Source: Oceanobacillus_B kapialis
Lineage (GTDB): Bacteria; Bacillota; Bacilli; Bacillales; Amphibacillaceae
Reading direction: 5' to 3' (one strand)
Assembly (NCBI RefSeq): GCF_042685265.1
Contig: NZ_JBHUMX010000041.1
Length of the DNA: 64,000 bases
Part shown: piece after piece, positions 41,116 through 50,602 of the stretch
Position numbering within the stretch: the first letter of the stretch is position 1
How the letters are laid out: each line of letters begins with the position of its first letter
Program-made: the position numbers and the translations under genes
The notes under the pieces: generated by a model
What the model saw: the letters and a program-made list of their open reading frames with translations, nothing else
The model's database searches: none
What the model was told of the DNA's origin: nothing

Positions 41116-42462
41116 ATGAGTCTAGACCAAATTAGAGAGCATGTCGAAAAAAACAAAGAACAATACTTAGAAACTTTATTTACCCTTTTACGCCAGAAAA
41201 GCATCAGCACACAAAATATCGGAATGGAAGAAACAAGTGCCATGCTGCTTAATATATTAGAAGAGATTGGCATGGATAGTAGGTTGATAGAGACGCAGGG
41301 GCATCCTGTCGTTTATGGGGAGCTCATGAATGAAGCGAATGATTTTACATTACTCATCTACGGGCATTATGATGTGCAACCTGCTGACCCGGTAGAGGAG
41401 TGGAATTCACCTCCCTTTGAACCAACGATTAGAGACGGGAAAATCTTTTGCCGTGGAGCTGGAGATAATAAAGGACAGCTGATGGCTCAGATTCTGGCAC
41501 TTAAAACCTATCAGGAAGTTATCGGGGATCTTCCTATTAATATTAAATTTGTGTTTGAAGGGGAAGAAGAAGTTGGCAGCCCGAACCTCGTTAACTTTGT
41601 TTCCGAGAATCGCGATCTATTAAAAGCTGATTTAGTGTATACATCAGATGGTCCGATGCATGAAAGCGGGGCTCCTTTTGTTTTACTCGGTGTTAGAGGA
41701 ATGCTCTATGTAGAACTAAATGCAAAGGGAGCGGATTGGGACAACCATTCTGGTAACAAAGGAAATATTGCGCCAAACCCAGCTTGGCAGCTTGTTGAGC
41801 TTCTAGGAACCATGAAGGATGATGCTGGCAACATATTAATAGAAGGTTTTTATGATGATGTGAAGAAACCAACTGCCAATGAGGAAGAATTAATAACAAC
41901 ATTACCGTATGATGCTAAACAAGTTGCTGATCAAATTGGATATAAAGGGTTTAATATGACCCGTGAGGAATATTATCGAAAACTAACCCTTGAACCAACA
42001 TTAAATATCGCAGGTTTTCATAGTGGCTATGGTGGAGAAGGTTCAAAAACAATTATCCCCTCGACTGCAATGGTGAAAATGGATATGCGGCTGGTAGTGG
42101 ATCAAGATCCAGATGATATTTTTGAAAAATTTACGAAGCATGTTCATAAGCATGCACCTGGAATAGAAGTGGTACGCCACGGGTCCATGAAGCCATCTCG
42201 TACGTCTCCGGATATGAAAGTTGTTCAGGTTGTCAAAGAGGCTGTTAAGGAAGCCTACGAAGAAAATCCAGTGTTACAGCCCAGCCTTGGTGGGAGTTTA
42301 CCAGATTATGTGTGGACCCAAATACTAGGCGTACCTTCTGTGATCGTACCATATGCCAATTCTGATGAAGCAAATCATTCACCGAATGAAAATCTTGATG
42401 TGGATAAATTTTTAAAAGGGATCGTTTGTACTTGTTCTGGCATTCGTTCTTTTGGAAAGTAG
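41116..42462 (+). CDS. M20-family dipeptidase
   Basis: 448 residues from ATG 41116 after gataggagtg. Zinc-binding residues are visible: YGHYDVQP (His, Asp), GAGDNKGQ (bridging Asp), FEGEEEVGSP (catalytic and metal Glu), YTSDGP (Asp), and the late EANHSPNE (His). A dimerisation insertion holds HSGNKGNIAPNP. Likely hydrolyses imported dipeptides. Last gene of the peptide operon. Confidence 0.92.
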   Translation: MSLDQIREHVEKNKEQYLETLFTLLRQKSISTQNIGMEETSAMLLNILEEIGMDSRLIETQGHPVVYGELMNEANDFTLLIYGHYDVQPADPVEEWNSPPFEPTIRDGKIFCRGAGDNKGQLMAQILALKTYQEVIGDLPINIKFVFEGEEEVGSPNLVNFVSENRDLLKADLVYTSDGPMHESGAPFVLLGVRGMLYVELNAKGADWDNHSGNKGNIAPNPAWQLVELLGTMKDDAGNILIEGFYDDVKKPTANEEELITTLPYDAKQVADQIGYKGFNMTREEYYRKLTLEPTLNIAGFHSGYGGEGSKTIIPSTAMVKMDMRLVVDQDPDDIFEKFTKHVHKHAPGIEVVRHGSMKPSRTSPDMKVVQVVKEAVKEAYEENPVLQPSLGGSLPDYVWTQILGVPSVIVPYANSDEANHSPNENLDVDKFLKGIVCTCSGIRSFGK

Positions 42463-42566
42463 TTGGATAGGTTCAGTTGGAATAAGGAATAAGTGAAATC
42501 TATGGATGTTGACTACTAGCTATCTCGATTCTATTTATTTAATTCAAGGAGAAAGGAGAAATACAT

Positions 42567-42935
42567 ATGAGATACCTAATATTGTTAACTCCATCAAAGA
42601 AGTGGTGAGATGGTGTCGTGTTACATAATCAACCGTTCATGCCTGAACATGCAGTTTATGTTCAAACCGAATATAATAAAGGGAATATTGTTTTAGCTGG
42701 GCCATTTGGTGGTTCAGCTGGAGGAGCAATAGTTATTGATGCAGCAACGGAAGATGATGTTATTACATTTGCTGACAATGACCCTACTGTTAAAAATGGT
42801 ATCTTCAGTTATGAAATAAAGCAATGGGATTATAAAATGAGCAATTGTGAAACTGAAAATCCAGCTTTTGATCAAAGTTATATTGAATACAAGCATAAGA
42901 TTCAAGTTAAAGTAATGGGAGCTTTAGTGAAATAA
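42567..42935 (+). pseudogene. YCII-related protein interrupted by in-frame TGA
   Basis: After an excellent ribosome binding site (aaggagaaaggag) ATG 42567 begins MRYLILLTPSKKW; codon 14 is TGA (42606-42608); the same frame then continues as DGVVLHNQPFMPEHAVYVQ to 42935, giving a normal 122-residue YCII length. Internal motif QPFMPEHA is the conserved YCII heart with its His. GTG 42618 has no ribosome binding site, so restart is unlikely. Either a recent nonsense mutation, a read-through event, or a sequencing error. Small enzymes of this family act on chlorinated or other simple metabolites; function here unknown. Confidence 0.7.
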
Positions 42936-42958
42936 TAAAATAGAAATAGAGGGATTAA

Positions 42959-43279
42959 ATGGAGTTTGAATTTGTAAAAGTAGAAGTGCTGTTACCAGAA
43001 GAATATATAGTGGAGTTAAGAAATAAGCTAAATGACATTGGCGTTTTAACTGTGGGAGCTTACAATAATGTTGTATCATATTCTGTGGTAAAAGGATACT
43101 GGAGACCTTTAGAAGAAGCAAATCCTTTTAATGGTAGTAAAGGTGAAATTTCCTTCGGGACTGAATGTAAAATGGAATTCAAGTGTTTAATGAGTAACAT
43201 TCCAGAAGTTAAAGGACTAATTAAAAGGGTTCATCCTTATGAAGAACCTGTAATAAATGTTTTACCAATGTTAAGCTAA
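42959..43279 (+). CDS. Nif3/YqfO insert-domain-like (PII/CutA-like) small protein
   Basis: 106 aa matching the pattern of the central inserted domain of Nif3/YqfO proteins as a stand-alone: VGAYNNVVSYSVVKGYWRPLEEANPFNG, then a second half ending KRVHPYEEPVINVLP. The HPYEEP phrase is diagnostic. Such free-standing proteins have a PII/CutA-like trimeric fold; a role in metal or nucleotide sensing is possible but unproved. Starts 23 bases after the YCII frame, perhaps co-transcribed. Confidence 0.7.
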   Translation: MEFEFVKVEVLLPEEYIVELRNKLNDIGVLTVGAYNNVVSYSVVKGYWRPLEEANPFNGSKGEISFGTECKMEFKCLMSNIPEVKGLIKRVHPYEEPVINVLPMLS

Positions 43280-43429
43280 CGGATGCAATCATAAGTGGTA
43301 TTTGGTCTATTAACAAAATATTGCTGAAATTATTAGAGTGTGCTACACTCTCAATAATTAAACAGGTGACATAAGTGAGATAACTTGTGTTGGTGTCCTT
43401 AATGGTTAAAAACAGTAATGTTGCACAGT

Positions 43430-43456
43430 GCCTCCAATCATATTGGGGGCTTATTT
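43430..43456 (+). terminator. Terminator/attenuator-like hairpin before serine hydrolase
   Basis: gcctccaa / ttgggggc stem with a T-rich tail (ttatttta), placed directly ahead of the ribosome binding site (aaaggagg) of the next gene. A second imperfect hairpin (attattagagtgt / acactctcaataat) lies at 43332-43361. Either a terminator of the upstream gene or a leader attenuator. Confidence 0.5.
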
Positions 43457-43481
43457 TAATTTTCAAAGGAGGGTGAATAAA

Positions 43482-44516
43482 TTGCTACTACAAGATAATG
43501 ACTCAAGCTTGTTTGAAGATGTATATACTCATGTAAAAGAAAGTGCCGAAAAGCTGGATTCCAGTGGCGCAGCTCTAATTATCATCCATAACGACAAAAT
43601 TGTAACAGAATCATATTTTGGCAAACAATCGAATGCTAAGCATGCTCGTGATGTTAAAGCAGACACTCAATTCCACATTGCTTCTGTAAGAAAGTCTTAT
43701 ATCGGCTTTGCTGCTGCGTACGCTATACATAATGGCTACTTTTCCATTGATGATCCAATTAGTCGTTTTGTAGAAGACCCCTATTTACCCGCATATGAAG
43801 GCGTAACCATTCGTCACTTACTAACCCACACACATGGACTTATAATAGCTGATGGTAAATTAGTAAGTGAATATAAACCTGGAGAATCATGGGCATATAG
43901 AGGTCCCAGTATTGAGTTGTTGACAAGTCTCATCAAAAAAACAACGGGAAAGTCTGTTGCTGATATTTTAAAAGAGCATGTCATTGAGCCAGTCGGCTTT
44001 AAATCAACAGAATGGATTAAGATGAGTCAGCCTCATACAAAAATTGCTGCCACTATTCGAGATGGAGATAACCCTATCTGGACGGAGACAGATGTAGTAG
44101 ATGGTTCTGGAATGAATATGTATGTGTCTGCAAAAGAGCTTGCAATGTGGGGCTATCTTCATTTAGCGGAAGGGAAATGGGAAGGAAAACAGGTTATTCC
44201 TAGAGAAATCATTCAAATGGCAACATCTATACAGACTCCTGATCCAAGCCTTCCTATTCATAAAAACGGATTTTTATGGTTTGTAAAGGACACAAATCAT
44301 ACCTTTAATCAAATAGGCGATATCGTTCCAAAGGGTTCCTATCAATTACTCGGGTACACTAAGGTAGCTCTGCTCGTCATTCCAGAGGAAAACGTAGTTG
44401 AAGTAAGAATGTTTAACCGATATGTTTCAACGGAAGGATACGACTATCTTAAAGACATTCGGTCTTTTGGAGACACCGTTTATAAATGTTCAATAAAGGA
44501 AAGTAGAACGCAATAA
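43482..44516 (+). CDS. Serine hydrolase of beta-lactamase (class C / penicillin-binding-like) family
   Basis: 344 residues from TTG 43482, optimal behind aaaggagg; GTG 43473 is too close to it. Catalytic S-x-x-K in ASVRKSYIGF, a Y-x-N-like AYRGPS, and DPISRFVEDPYLPAYEGVTIRHLLTHTHGL typical of this fold. No signal peptide, so it is cytoplasmic: likely an esterase or D-peptidase, not a wall enzyme. A hairpin leader precedes it. Confidence 0.85.
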   Translation: MLLQDNDSSLFEDVYTHVKESAEKLDSSGAALIIIHNDKIVTESYFGKQSNAKHARDVKADTQFHIASVRKSYIGFAAAYAIHNGYFSIDDPISRFVEDPYLPAYEGVTIRHLLTHTHGLIIADGKLVSEYKPGESWAYRGPSIELLTSLIKKTTGKSVADILKEHVIEPVGFKSTEWIKMSQPHTKIAATIRDGDNPIWTETDVVDGSGMNMYVSAKELAMWGYLHLAEGKWEGKQVIPREIIQMATSIQTPDPSLPIHKNGFLWFVKDTNHTFNQIGDIVPKGSYQLLGYTKVALLVIPEENVVEVRMFNRYVSTEGYDYLKDIRSFGDTVYKCSIKESRTQ

Positions 44517-44594
44517 GTGAAATGGGACCAGAATTAGCTTTGAATGCATCTACATCCTTGTTCTTAGTAGGGGGTTGCTACGTATATCTCTGAA

Positions 44595-44921
44595 GTGATA
44601 AATCCTGGGTTACCAGAACGAGTGTATTTGTCATTTAATAATTCAGGTGAAGAATGGATCGCGTTTTATAAAAATAATTATAAGGAAATAGTGACAAGCT
44701 TTAAGGATGATTTATTAGCATCCCCAACGGAAACAGAGAGAGAATGGTTTCTCCTTAGGGGAGGCAAAAAATTTGGATTTATTCGACTTGGATATTTAAT
44801 AGGAAAAGACTTTGTGGAGTATTCAGAGAAAGAATTTAGTTTAAAAGACACCCTTACGTTCTGGGCTGATAAGGATATTAAGCCAATTATTTGGGATTGG
44901 TTAGTGTATGAGACTAGATAA
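44595..44921 (+). CDS. Hypothetical protein, start uncertain (108 aa)
   Basis: GTG 44595 starts the longest certain frame; the strong purine stretch aggggg (44570-44575) is 20 bases away and the frame stays open back to it, so the natural start may be non-canonical or lost. The sequence shows DDLLASPTETEREWFLLRGGKKFGFIRLGYLIG, a beta-rich domain I cannot name, ending IIWDWLVYETR. Followed by a strong bidirectional terminator. Could be the C-terminal part of a decayed gene. Confidence 0.5.
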   Translation: MINPGLPERVYLSFNNSGEEWIAFYKNNYKEIVTSFKDDLLASPTETEREWFLLRGGKKFGFIRLGYLIGKDFVEYSEKEFSLKDTLTFWADKDIKPIIWDWLVYETR

Positions 44922-44970
44922 GTTGTCTAGCGGATCATTTAGTAATTTAGCCATAAAACCAGATGAAAGT

Positions 44971-45014
44971 AAAAAGATTCCAGCAATCTAAAAATGATCG
45001 TTGGAATCTTTTTA
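44971..45014. terminator. Bidirectional terminator
   Basis: aaaaagattcca / tggaatcttttt with an 19-base loop between two converging genes; T-runs on both sides. Confidence 0.85.
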
Positions 45015-45063
45015 TGTTAGTTATAAGAAAATAGGTGGATATTAATTTAATACCTATCAGCAC

Positions 45064-45927
45064 TTACGATAAGGATTTAACCAATTCAGACAATGCTTCC
45101 TTTAATGGTGTAACAGGCCGACCCAGCACTTTTTCAAAGTCATTGCTTTCAACAGCTAAGGATCCATTTCGAATACTTTCCTGGATACCAACGACAACTG
45201 GAATCGCAAAATCCGGAACACCCACTTGCTTCATAACCTCTGCATATTCTTCATCATTCACTTGGTGGACAGGGATTTCTTTCCCTAACACCTCGCCCAG
45301 CGCTTTAACTAATTCTTCTTGTGTGTAGAGAGGACCAGAAAGCTCATAGGTTGCATGTTTGTGGTCATCCTCAGCTAAAACTTTTGCAGCAGCTTCTGCA
45401 TAATCATGCTGCGTTGCCCAGCCCACTTTACCATTTCCAGCAGATGTTACCCACGGAGCACCCGCCATGGCGCCTTTAATGGAATCTGTTTCATTTTCCA
45501 AATACCAGTTGTTGCGAAGGAAAGCATACGGAATACCAGTCTTCACAATGGCTGCCTCTGTTGCAACATGTGGGGGAGCCATTAAGTTCTTGCTTTCTGT
45601 TGCGTTAGCCAGGCTTGTGTATGCAATAAAGTTAACTCCTGCACGCTCAGCTGCTGCTACCGCATTTGTATGTTGTTTTATTCTAGTGTCATTATCCCCA
45701 TCGGCAGAAATGATCAGTAGACGGTCAACACCTGCAAATGCAATATCTAATGATTCGGGATGATCGAAATCGCCTTGCCTAACCTCGACTCCTTGTGCAC
45801 GCAGTCCTTCAGCTTTTTCTGGGTTACGAACACTAACTGCTAATTGGTCAGCAGGGATTTGTTCCAATAATGCATTCACTACCTTTGAACCTAACTTCCC
45901 TGTTGCTCCTGTAACTAATAGTTTCAT
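45064..45927 (-). CDS. NAD(P)H:quinone oxidoreductase type 2 / NmrA-like protein
   Basis: 287 aa atypical SDR: TGATGKLG nucleotide motif at 7-14, VSVRNPEKAEGLRAQGVEVRQGDFD (NADP-binding arginine after VSV), YTSLANA and RNNWYLEN. This matches QorB/YtfG-like quinone reductases and NmrA sensors. It diverges from an Rrf2 regulator; two identical-architecture inverted repeats lie between them. Probably induced by quinones, diamide or other electrophiles. Confidence 0.88.
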   Translation of the reverse strand: MKLLVTGATGKLGSKVVNALLEQIPADQLAVSVRNPEKAEGLRAQGVEVRQGDFDHPESLDIAFAGVDRLLIISADGDNDTRIKQHTNAVAAAERAGVNFIAYTSLANATESKNLMAPPHVATEAAIVKTGIPYAFLRNNWYLENETDSIKGAMAGAPWVTSAGNGKVGWATQHDYAEAAAKVLAEDDHKHATYELSGPLYTQEELVKALGEVLGKEIPVHQVNDEEYAEVMKQVGVPDFAIPVVVGIQESIRNGSLAVESNDFEKVLGRPVTPLKEALSELVKSLS

Positions 45928-45970
45928 CCTATACCCTCCATTCTTAAAACTTGTAATTAATTCATTTACA

Positions 45971-45989
45971 TGTAACCATTTTAGTTACA
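45971..45989. promoter_or_regulatory. Rrf2 operator candidate 1
   Basis: tgtaaccattttagttaca: TGTAAC-N7-GTTACA inverted repeat near the promoter of the quinone reductase gene (start at 45927). Matches the second site at 46044-46062 in both half sites and spacing. Confidence 0.65.
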
Positions 45990-46043
45990 GGTTGTTGGAA
46001 TGTCAACAAATTAATACCGTATATATCGTTAATTTAATATACT

Positions 46044-46062
46044 TGTAATCAATATTATTACA
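46044..46062. promoter_or_regulatory. Rrf2 operator candidate 2
   Basis: tgtaatcaatattattaca: TGTAAT-N7-ATTACA, 50 bases upstream of the rrf2-type gene and 54 bases from the first site (19-bp, same spacing). Confidence 0.65.
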
Positions 46063-46110
46063 CGTTAAGATTATTGTTTAGTACGGAACATATATAGGAT
46101 GGTGACTAAA

Positions 46111-46548
46111 ATGTCGATCAGTAGCCGATTCTCAGTTGGCATTCACATACTGACTTTAATAGACTTTAATAAAGAAAAAGCGAGTTCTTCCGAATACTTG
46201 GCTGCCAGTGTGAATACAAACCCTGCTGTCATTAGAAAGATAATGGGGATGCTAAAGAAGGCAGAATTAATTGAAGTACGTCCAGGTGTCGCAGGAGCAA
46301 AGCTTGCGAAGGAATTATCTGATATTACCTTGCTTGATGTATACAAGGCCGTTCATGTTGTCAAAGAGAATGAACTATTTAGTATGCATGACACACCAAA
46401 CCCTAAGTGCCCTGTTGGCAAAAATATTCAACAAACAATTGAGCCGATATTTGGAGCCGCTCAACTAGCAATGGAGAAAGTATTAGGAACTGTAACACTG
46501 GAGGATGTGATGAGCGATATTGCAGAGAAGGAGAATATAGAGGGGTGA
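46111..46548 (+). CDS. Rrf2-family transcriptional regulator (YwnA-like)
   Basis: 145 residues from ATG 46111 (aggatggtg at the right distance; ATG 46099 overlaps it). Rrf2 winged helix: SSRFSVGIHILTLI, SSEYLAASVNTNPAVIRKIMGMLKKAELIEVRPG, and one Cys in NPKCPVG. The family's Fe-S version needs three Cys, so this is the redox/thiol type. It probably represses the divergent quinone reductase through the two inverted repeats. Confidence 0.9.
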   Translation: MSISSRFSVGIHILTLIDFNKEKASSSEYLAASVNTNPAVIRKIMGMLKKAELIEVRPGVAGAKLAKELSDITLLDVYKAVHVVKENELFSMHDTPNPKCPVGKNIQQTIEPIFGAAQLAMEKVLGTVTLEDVMSDIAEKENIEG

Positions 46549-46549
46549 A

Positions 46550-46576
46550 GAAGGCTTTAGTGGTTTAAAGCCTTTT
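46550..46576 (+). terminator. Terminator of rrf2-type gene
   Basis: Stem aaggctttag / ttaaagcctt and six Ts immediately after the stop codon. Confidence 0.85.
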
Positions 46577-46870
46577 TTGATTTATCGAACAATTTGTTAC
46601 CTAATAAAACCCTTTACCTATTCTACAAATCACAGTAAAACTTACACAATTAAAGTGGTGAGAATTTGCAAGAGAACTTAAATGCTTTTACAACCAGTTT
46701 ATAAATATGTAACCACAATTAGGATTGAGGTTGTTTGAAAAGTCTCTTTATGACAATTCCGTTCAGAATCTACGTTTAGATAAAGTTTGATAAACAAGCT
46801 ATGCATAAACGGATAGCTGCAAATGGGGAAGAGTAGCACCAACTTACAAGTGAAAAACGGGTGAAAATTG
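46577..46870. other. Intergenic region before helicase
   Basis: About 290 AT-rich bases; a weak ribosome binding site (cgggtga) lies next to the helicase start. I see no RNA or gene. Confidence 0.4.
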
Positions 46871-49800
46871 ATGAAGGATAAATTGCAAATACTAAGTGAT
46901 CGGCTAAATGATATAAGCAGAAGCAATCGTTCGATTCGATTGCTGAAATTGTATAATAAATGGACATTTGACTTAAGTGAACTAACTAGAATAGATAAGA
47001 ATCCAATGGAAGTATTACTAGCTTTAACGGATAACAAATCAAAACTTTTTGCAAAAGAAAATTCGAGTGATCAAGTAGAGTTATCTCTTTCACGAAAATT
47101 AACTACTTTATATCGAAACATTCGCTCGATCGAAGAGGAAACAGGGCTTTATGACCTCTATTTAGGCTACCCTATGGTGGAAGGGGCAATGTCTGATGGG
47201 ACCTACGTTAGAGCTCCATTATTTTTATATCCAGTCCGTTTGGAAAGGAAAAAAAGGAGTAGTGTTGAATGGCATGTTGAACCTTTAAGTGATCAATCAT
47301 CGCAATTGAATCGGACGTTATTTCTAGCATTACAAAAATTTAGCAATATACATGTGCCAGAATCATTATTTGAAGAAGCAGAAACAAATGCTAAACCCAT
47401 TAATATAGAAGAGTGGAGCAACTGGTTAGCTACGCATGATTTTTCGGTAGCAGCGAATACAGCGGAGCATTTGCAAACAGTAGACGAGTATACAAAAGAA
47501 GAGATCCCAACATTTAACAAAGGGTCCTTTCGATTAAATCAACAGGCTGTTATTGGCCACTTCCCTCAAGGTAATTCAGCTATTTTACGCGATTATGAAA
47601 AATTTGTTGAGTTGCTGGAACAAGGAGAAGAAGATCTAGGTTTGGTCTCAGAACTTCTTGATATTAATGTCCAAGGAACTAACGAAGATGTAGACAATCT
47701 ATCCTCTAAACAAGAACAATCCTATCAAGATAAATTAGACCAAGAAAAGAATAAATATTACGTACTCGATACGGATGCATCACAGGAAAAATTACTTGAT
47801 GCAATTGATCAAGAAAAGGGGATGGTTGTGCATGGCCCACCAGGAACAGGAAAATCACAAGTAATTGTTAATATGATTTCTAATGCAATGGCCAAAGGGC
47901 AACGCGTTATGCTTGTTACACAGAAACGGGCAGCATTAGATGTCGTTTACCAACGTTTAGATTCACTTAATCTCTCATCGAATATAGCATTACTACACGA
48001 TGAGAAGAATGATCGAAAAAACTTTTATCAGAAATTGAATTTACAATTGAACAGAGACCATTCCTATCAGGACTTACAATGGGAATTTGAACAACTGTCT
48101 GAGAAAATTATCAATACAGAAGACAAATTGGATCGAATAGCCCAAGCTCTATATGAAGTTCAACCACATGGCTTTAGAGCATATGACTTATTTGGTCTTA
48201 GCAAAACAGCTAAAGAACAAAATAAAATGATCTCGTTAGAAAATATAATAGAAGGTTTGAATAAGCATAATTTAACCGATACCTTACGAAAAGTAAGTAC
48301 ATATGGCAGTTATTATGGAACGTTTGGGGGTGATAACCCACTTCACGATAGAAAACCATTTACGAATTTGGAATTAAAAGATCGAATTAAAATCATTGAA
48401 ATATTGGATGAGGCCATTAAAGAGTCTGAACAAAGTATCAAACACATAGATCATTTTAATGATGAAGATATCACTCCAGCTTATAGCCTTCAAATTGATA
48501 AAAAGCTTGAAAAAATATATGAAGATTTGCAAACAGAGGATAAAAAAACGCTTCAAAAACTGCGATTATGGTTATGGACAACCTTCACTGGTAAGACCAT
48601 TATTGAGGACTTACTAGAGGGTGAAAAATTTAGCGGATTATCATCGAAAGAGTGGCCGAAATTAAAAGAGAGTCTAACGATATTATACGACTTATCTCAA
48701 GCAACAGGAGGATTATTCACACAGTTAGAATCCATAGAACCGTATTTTAAAGAAGATTCTATTAAAGCTTTAAAGCAACGCATATCAAAAGGTGACATCC
48801 CTCTAGATACGTTAAAAAAGAAACAAGCCTATATAAAGGAATACTTTGATGAATTACGAGAAATGGACCGTTTATATGATGAAAGTGCAAAAGAAGTGCA
48901 GAAAATTATTGATCGTTTAATTGAGCGAAATTTGTCAGGTGCCGATAACTTAGTTGAAGAATGGGTAGAAGTAGCTAAACAATCTGCTTATATTCACTGG
49001 ATAGATAAAATAGAAATCAAATATCCAGAGATAGCCATGATCGGTACGGGCAATTTTCAACGGTTAACAGAAGAGTTGAAAGAACTATTACTAAAAAAGC
49101 AAACCCTGACCATCAATTTATTACAAAATCAAATGCTTCAAAAGGTAGAAGAAGTAAAAGCAAATAATCCAAAAGCTGTAAAAGACATGGTCTATCAAAC
49201 GGGTAAAAAACGACAGCTTTGGCCAGTTCGTCGTTTAGTAAATGAATTCGCTTTAAAAGGGTTACTTGATGTGATTCCTGTGTGGCTAGTATCACCAGAG
49301 ATTGCTTCAGCCATTTTCCCGCTAGAAGAAAAAATCTTTGATCTTGTGATTTTTGATGAGGCTTCCCAATGTACCGTGGAAAACGGAATGCCGTCTATTT
49401 ACAGGGGGAATAAAGTAGTAGTAGCGGGCGATGAACAACAATTACCACCTTCTTCTTTATTTAAAGGAGAAGTAGAAGCGGATGAAGATGATGAACAGGA
49501 AGAATTTGAAGAATCACAGAGCTTACTTAATTTAGCTAAACGTATATTACCAAGTAGTTTATTGGAATGGCATTACCGATCAAAATCTGAAGAGTTGATT
49601 AATTTTTCGAACCACGCTTTTTATAATGGACATATGCAAATAGCGCCAAACGTCAATCATCTTCAAGACCCAGCAGCGATTCAATGGCATAAATCTAATG
49701 GCCGATGGATCAATCAACAAAATACTGTTGAAGCTGAGGATGTTGTGGCACTATTAAAGCAAAAATTAATTGAAGATGTATCGAAAACGATTGGGATTAT

Positions 49801-50602
49801 TACCTTTAATGCGAAACAACAGACGGCTATTGAGAATGCGATTGATCGCCATAGTGAAGAAGATCCTGAATTTGGAGTGATTTATGAACAAGTAATGAGT
49901 CGTGATTTAGATGAAAGAACCTTTGTAAAGAACATTGAAAATGTGCAAGGGGATGAACGAGACATCATAATTTTCTCCATTGCCTATGCGAAAAATAAGG
50001 AAGGAAAAGTCCATAATCGCTTTGGTACACTTGGAATGGAAGGCGGAGAAAACCGTTTAAATGTTGCTGTAACACGTGCCAAACAAGAAATTCATTTGGT
50101 ATCCAGTATCGACCCCCATGAATTGAATGTTACTGGCTCCAAAAATATAGGGCCAAGATTATTAAAATCATATATGGAATATGCTCAGTCTGTTTCCAAC
50201 CTGAATAAGGATAAAGTCGAAGCAGCATTAACAAACCTAAGTGGTGAGGTAAATACGACTAAACAAGAAGGTCACTTACAATTTGATTCACCATTTGAAG
50301 AAGAAGTATACGAAAAACTAACTGAGATTGGTTATTCTGTTGATACACAAGTAGGGATGTCTGGTTATCGGATTGATTTAGCTATAGTAGATCCCAATGA
50401 TCCAAGTAAGTATGTATTAGGGATTGAATGTGATGGCGCAATGTATCATAGTTCACCTGTTGCAAGAGAACGTGATATTTATAGACAACGATTCCTGGAG
50501 CAAAAAGGCTGGAAAATAGACCGCATTTGGAGTCGTAATTGGTGGAAAGATCCTTATGGGGAAATAGAGCGTATCGATCAAATGGTGAAGAAGTTGGGTT
50601 AA
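46871..50602 (+). CDS. Superfamily I helicase with DUF4011-like N-terminus and C-terminal nuclease
   Basis: 1243 aa. N-terminal DUF4011-type region (ISRSNRSIRLLKLYNKWTFDLSEL), then the RecD/UPF1-like motor: Walker A GPPGTGKS at ~321, helix insertion ~400-760, Walker B VIFDEASQ (~825), AGDEQQLPPS, EWHYRSKSE, and motif VI LNVAVTRAKQEIHLV. A C-terminal PD-(D/E)xK-like nuclease (~1140-1243): SPFEEEVYEKLTEIGY, YRIDLAIVD, GIECDGAMYHSS, like the MTES_1575/Vsr-type domain. Such fused helicase-nucleases (COG1112) occur in anti-phage loci. Followed by a truncated gene, pointing to an eroded operon. Confidence 0.85.
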   Translation: MKDKLQILSDRLNDISRSNRSIRLLKLYNKWTFDLSELTRIDKNPMEVLLALTDNKSKLFAKENSSDQVELSLSRKLTTLYRNIRSIEEETGLYDLYLGYPMVEGAMSDGTYVRAPLFLYPVRLERKKRSSVEWHVEPLSDQSSQLNRTLFLALQKFSNIHVPESLFEEAETNAKPINIEEWSNWLATHDFSVAANTAEHLQTVDEYTKEEIPTFNKGSFRLNQQAVIGHFPQGNSAILRDYEKFVELLEQGEEDLGLVSELLDINVQGTNEDVDNLSSKQEQSYQDKLDQEKNKYYVLDTDASQEKLLDAIDQEKGMVVHGPPGTGKSQVIVNMISNAMAKGQRVMLVTQKRAALDVVYQRLDSLNLSSNIALLHDEKNDRKNFYQKLNLQLNRDHSYQDLQWEFEQLSEKIINTEDKLDRIAQALYEVQPHGFRAYDLFGLSKTAKEQNKMISLENIIEGLNKHNLTDTLRKVSTYGSYYGTFGGDNPLHDRKPFTNLELKDRIKIIEILDEAIKESEQSIKHIDHFNDEDITPAYSLQIDKKLEKIYEDLQTEDKKTLQKLRLWLWTTFTGKTIIEDLLEGEKFSGLSSKEWPKLKESLTILYDLSQATGGLFTQLESIEPYFKEDSIKALKQRISKGDIPLDTLKKKQAYIKEYFDELREMDRLYDESAKEVQKIIDRLIERNLSGADNLVEEWVEVAKQSAYIHWIDKIEIKYPEIAMIGTGNFQRLTEELKELLLKKQTLTINLLQNQMLQKVEEVKANNPKAVKDMVYQTGKKRQLWPVRRLVNEFALKGLLDVIPVWLVSPEIASAIFPLEEKIFDLVIFDEASQCTVENGMPSIYRGNKVVVAGDEQQLPPSSLFKGEVEADEDDEQEEFEESQSLLNLAKRILPSSLLEWHYRSKSEELINFSNHAFYNGHMQIAPNVNHLQDPAAIQWHKSNGRWINQQNTVEAEDVVALLKQKLIEDVSKTIGIITFNAKQQTAIENAIDRHSEEDPEFGVIYEQVMSRDLDERTFVKNIENVQGDERDIIIFSIAYAKNKEGKVHNRFGTLGMEGGENRLNVAVTRAKQEIHLVSSIDPHELNVTGSKNIGPRLLKSYMEYAQSVSNLNKDKVEAALTNLSGEVNTTKQEGHLQFDSPFEEEVYEKLTEIGYSVDTQVGMSGYRIDLAIVDPNDPSKYVLGIECDGAMYHSSPVARERDIYRQRFLEQKGWKIDRIWSRNWWKDPYGEIERIDQMVKKLG

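Noticed and set aside
43280..43481. T-box or other known riboswitch
   Set aside because: No T-box sequence or specifier arrangement seen; only two hairpins.
46699..47037. 112-residue minus-strand frame
   Set aside because: Overlaps the helicase start in antisense and lacks a ribosome binding site.
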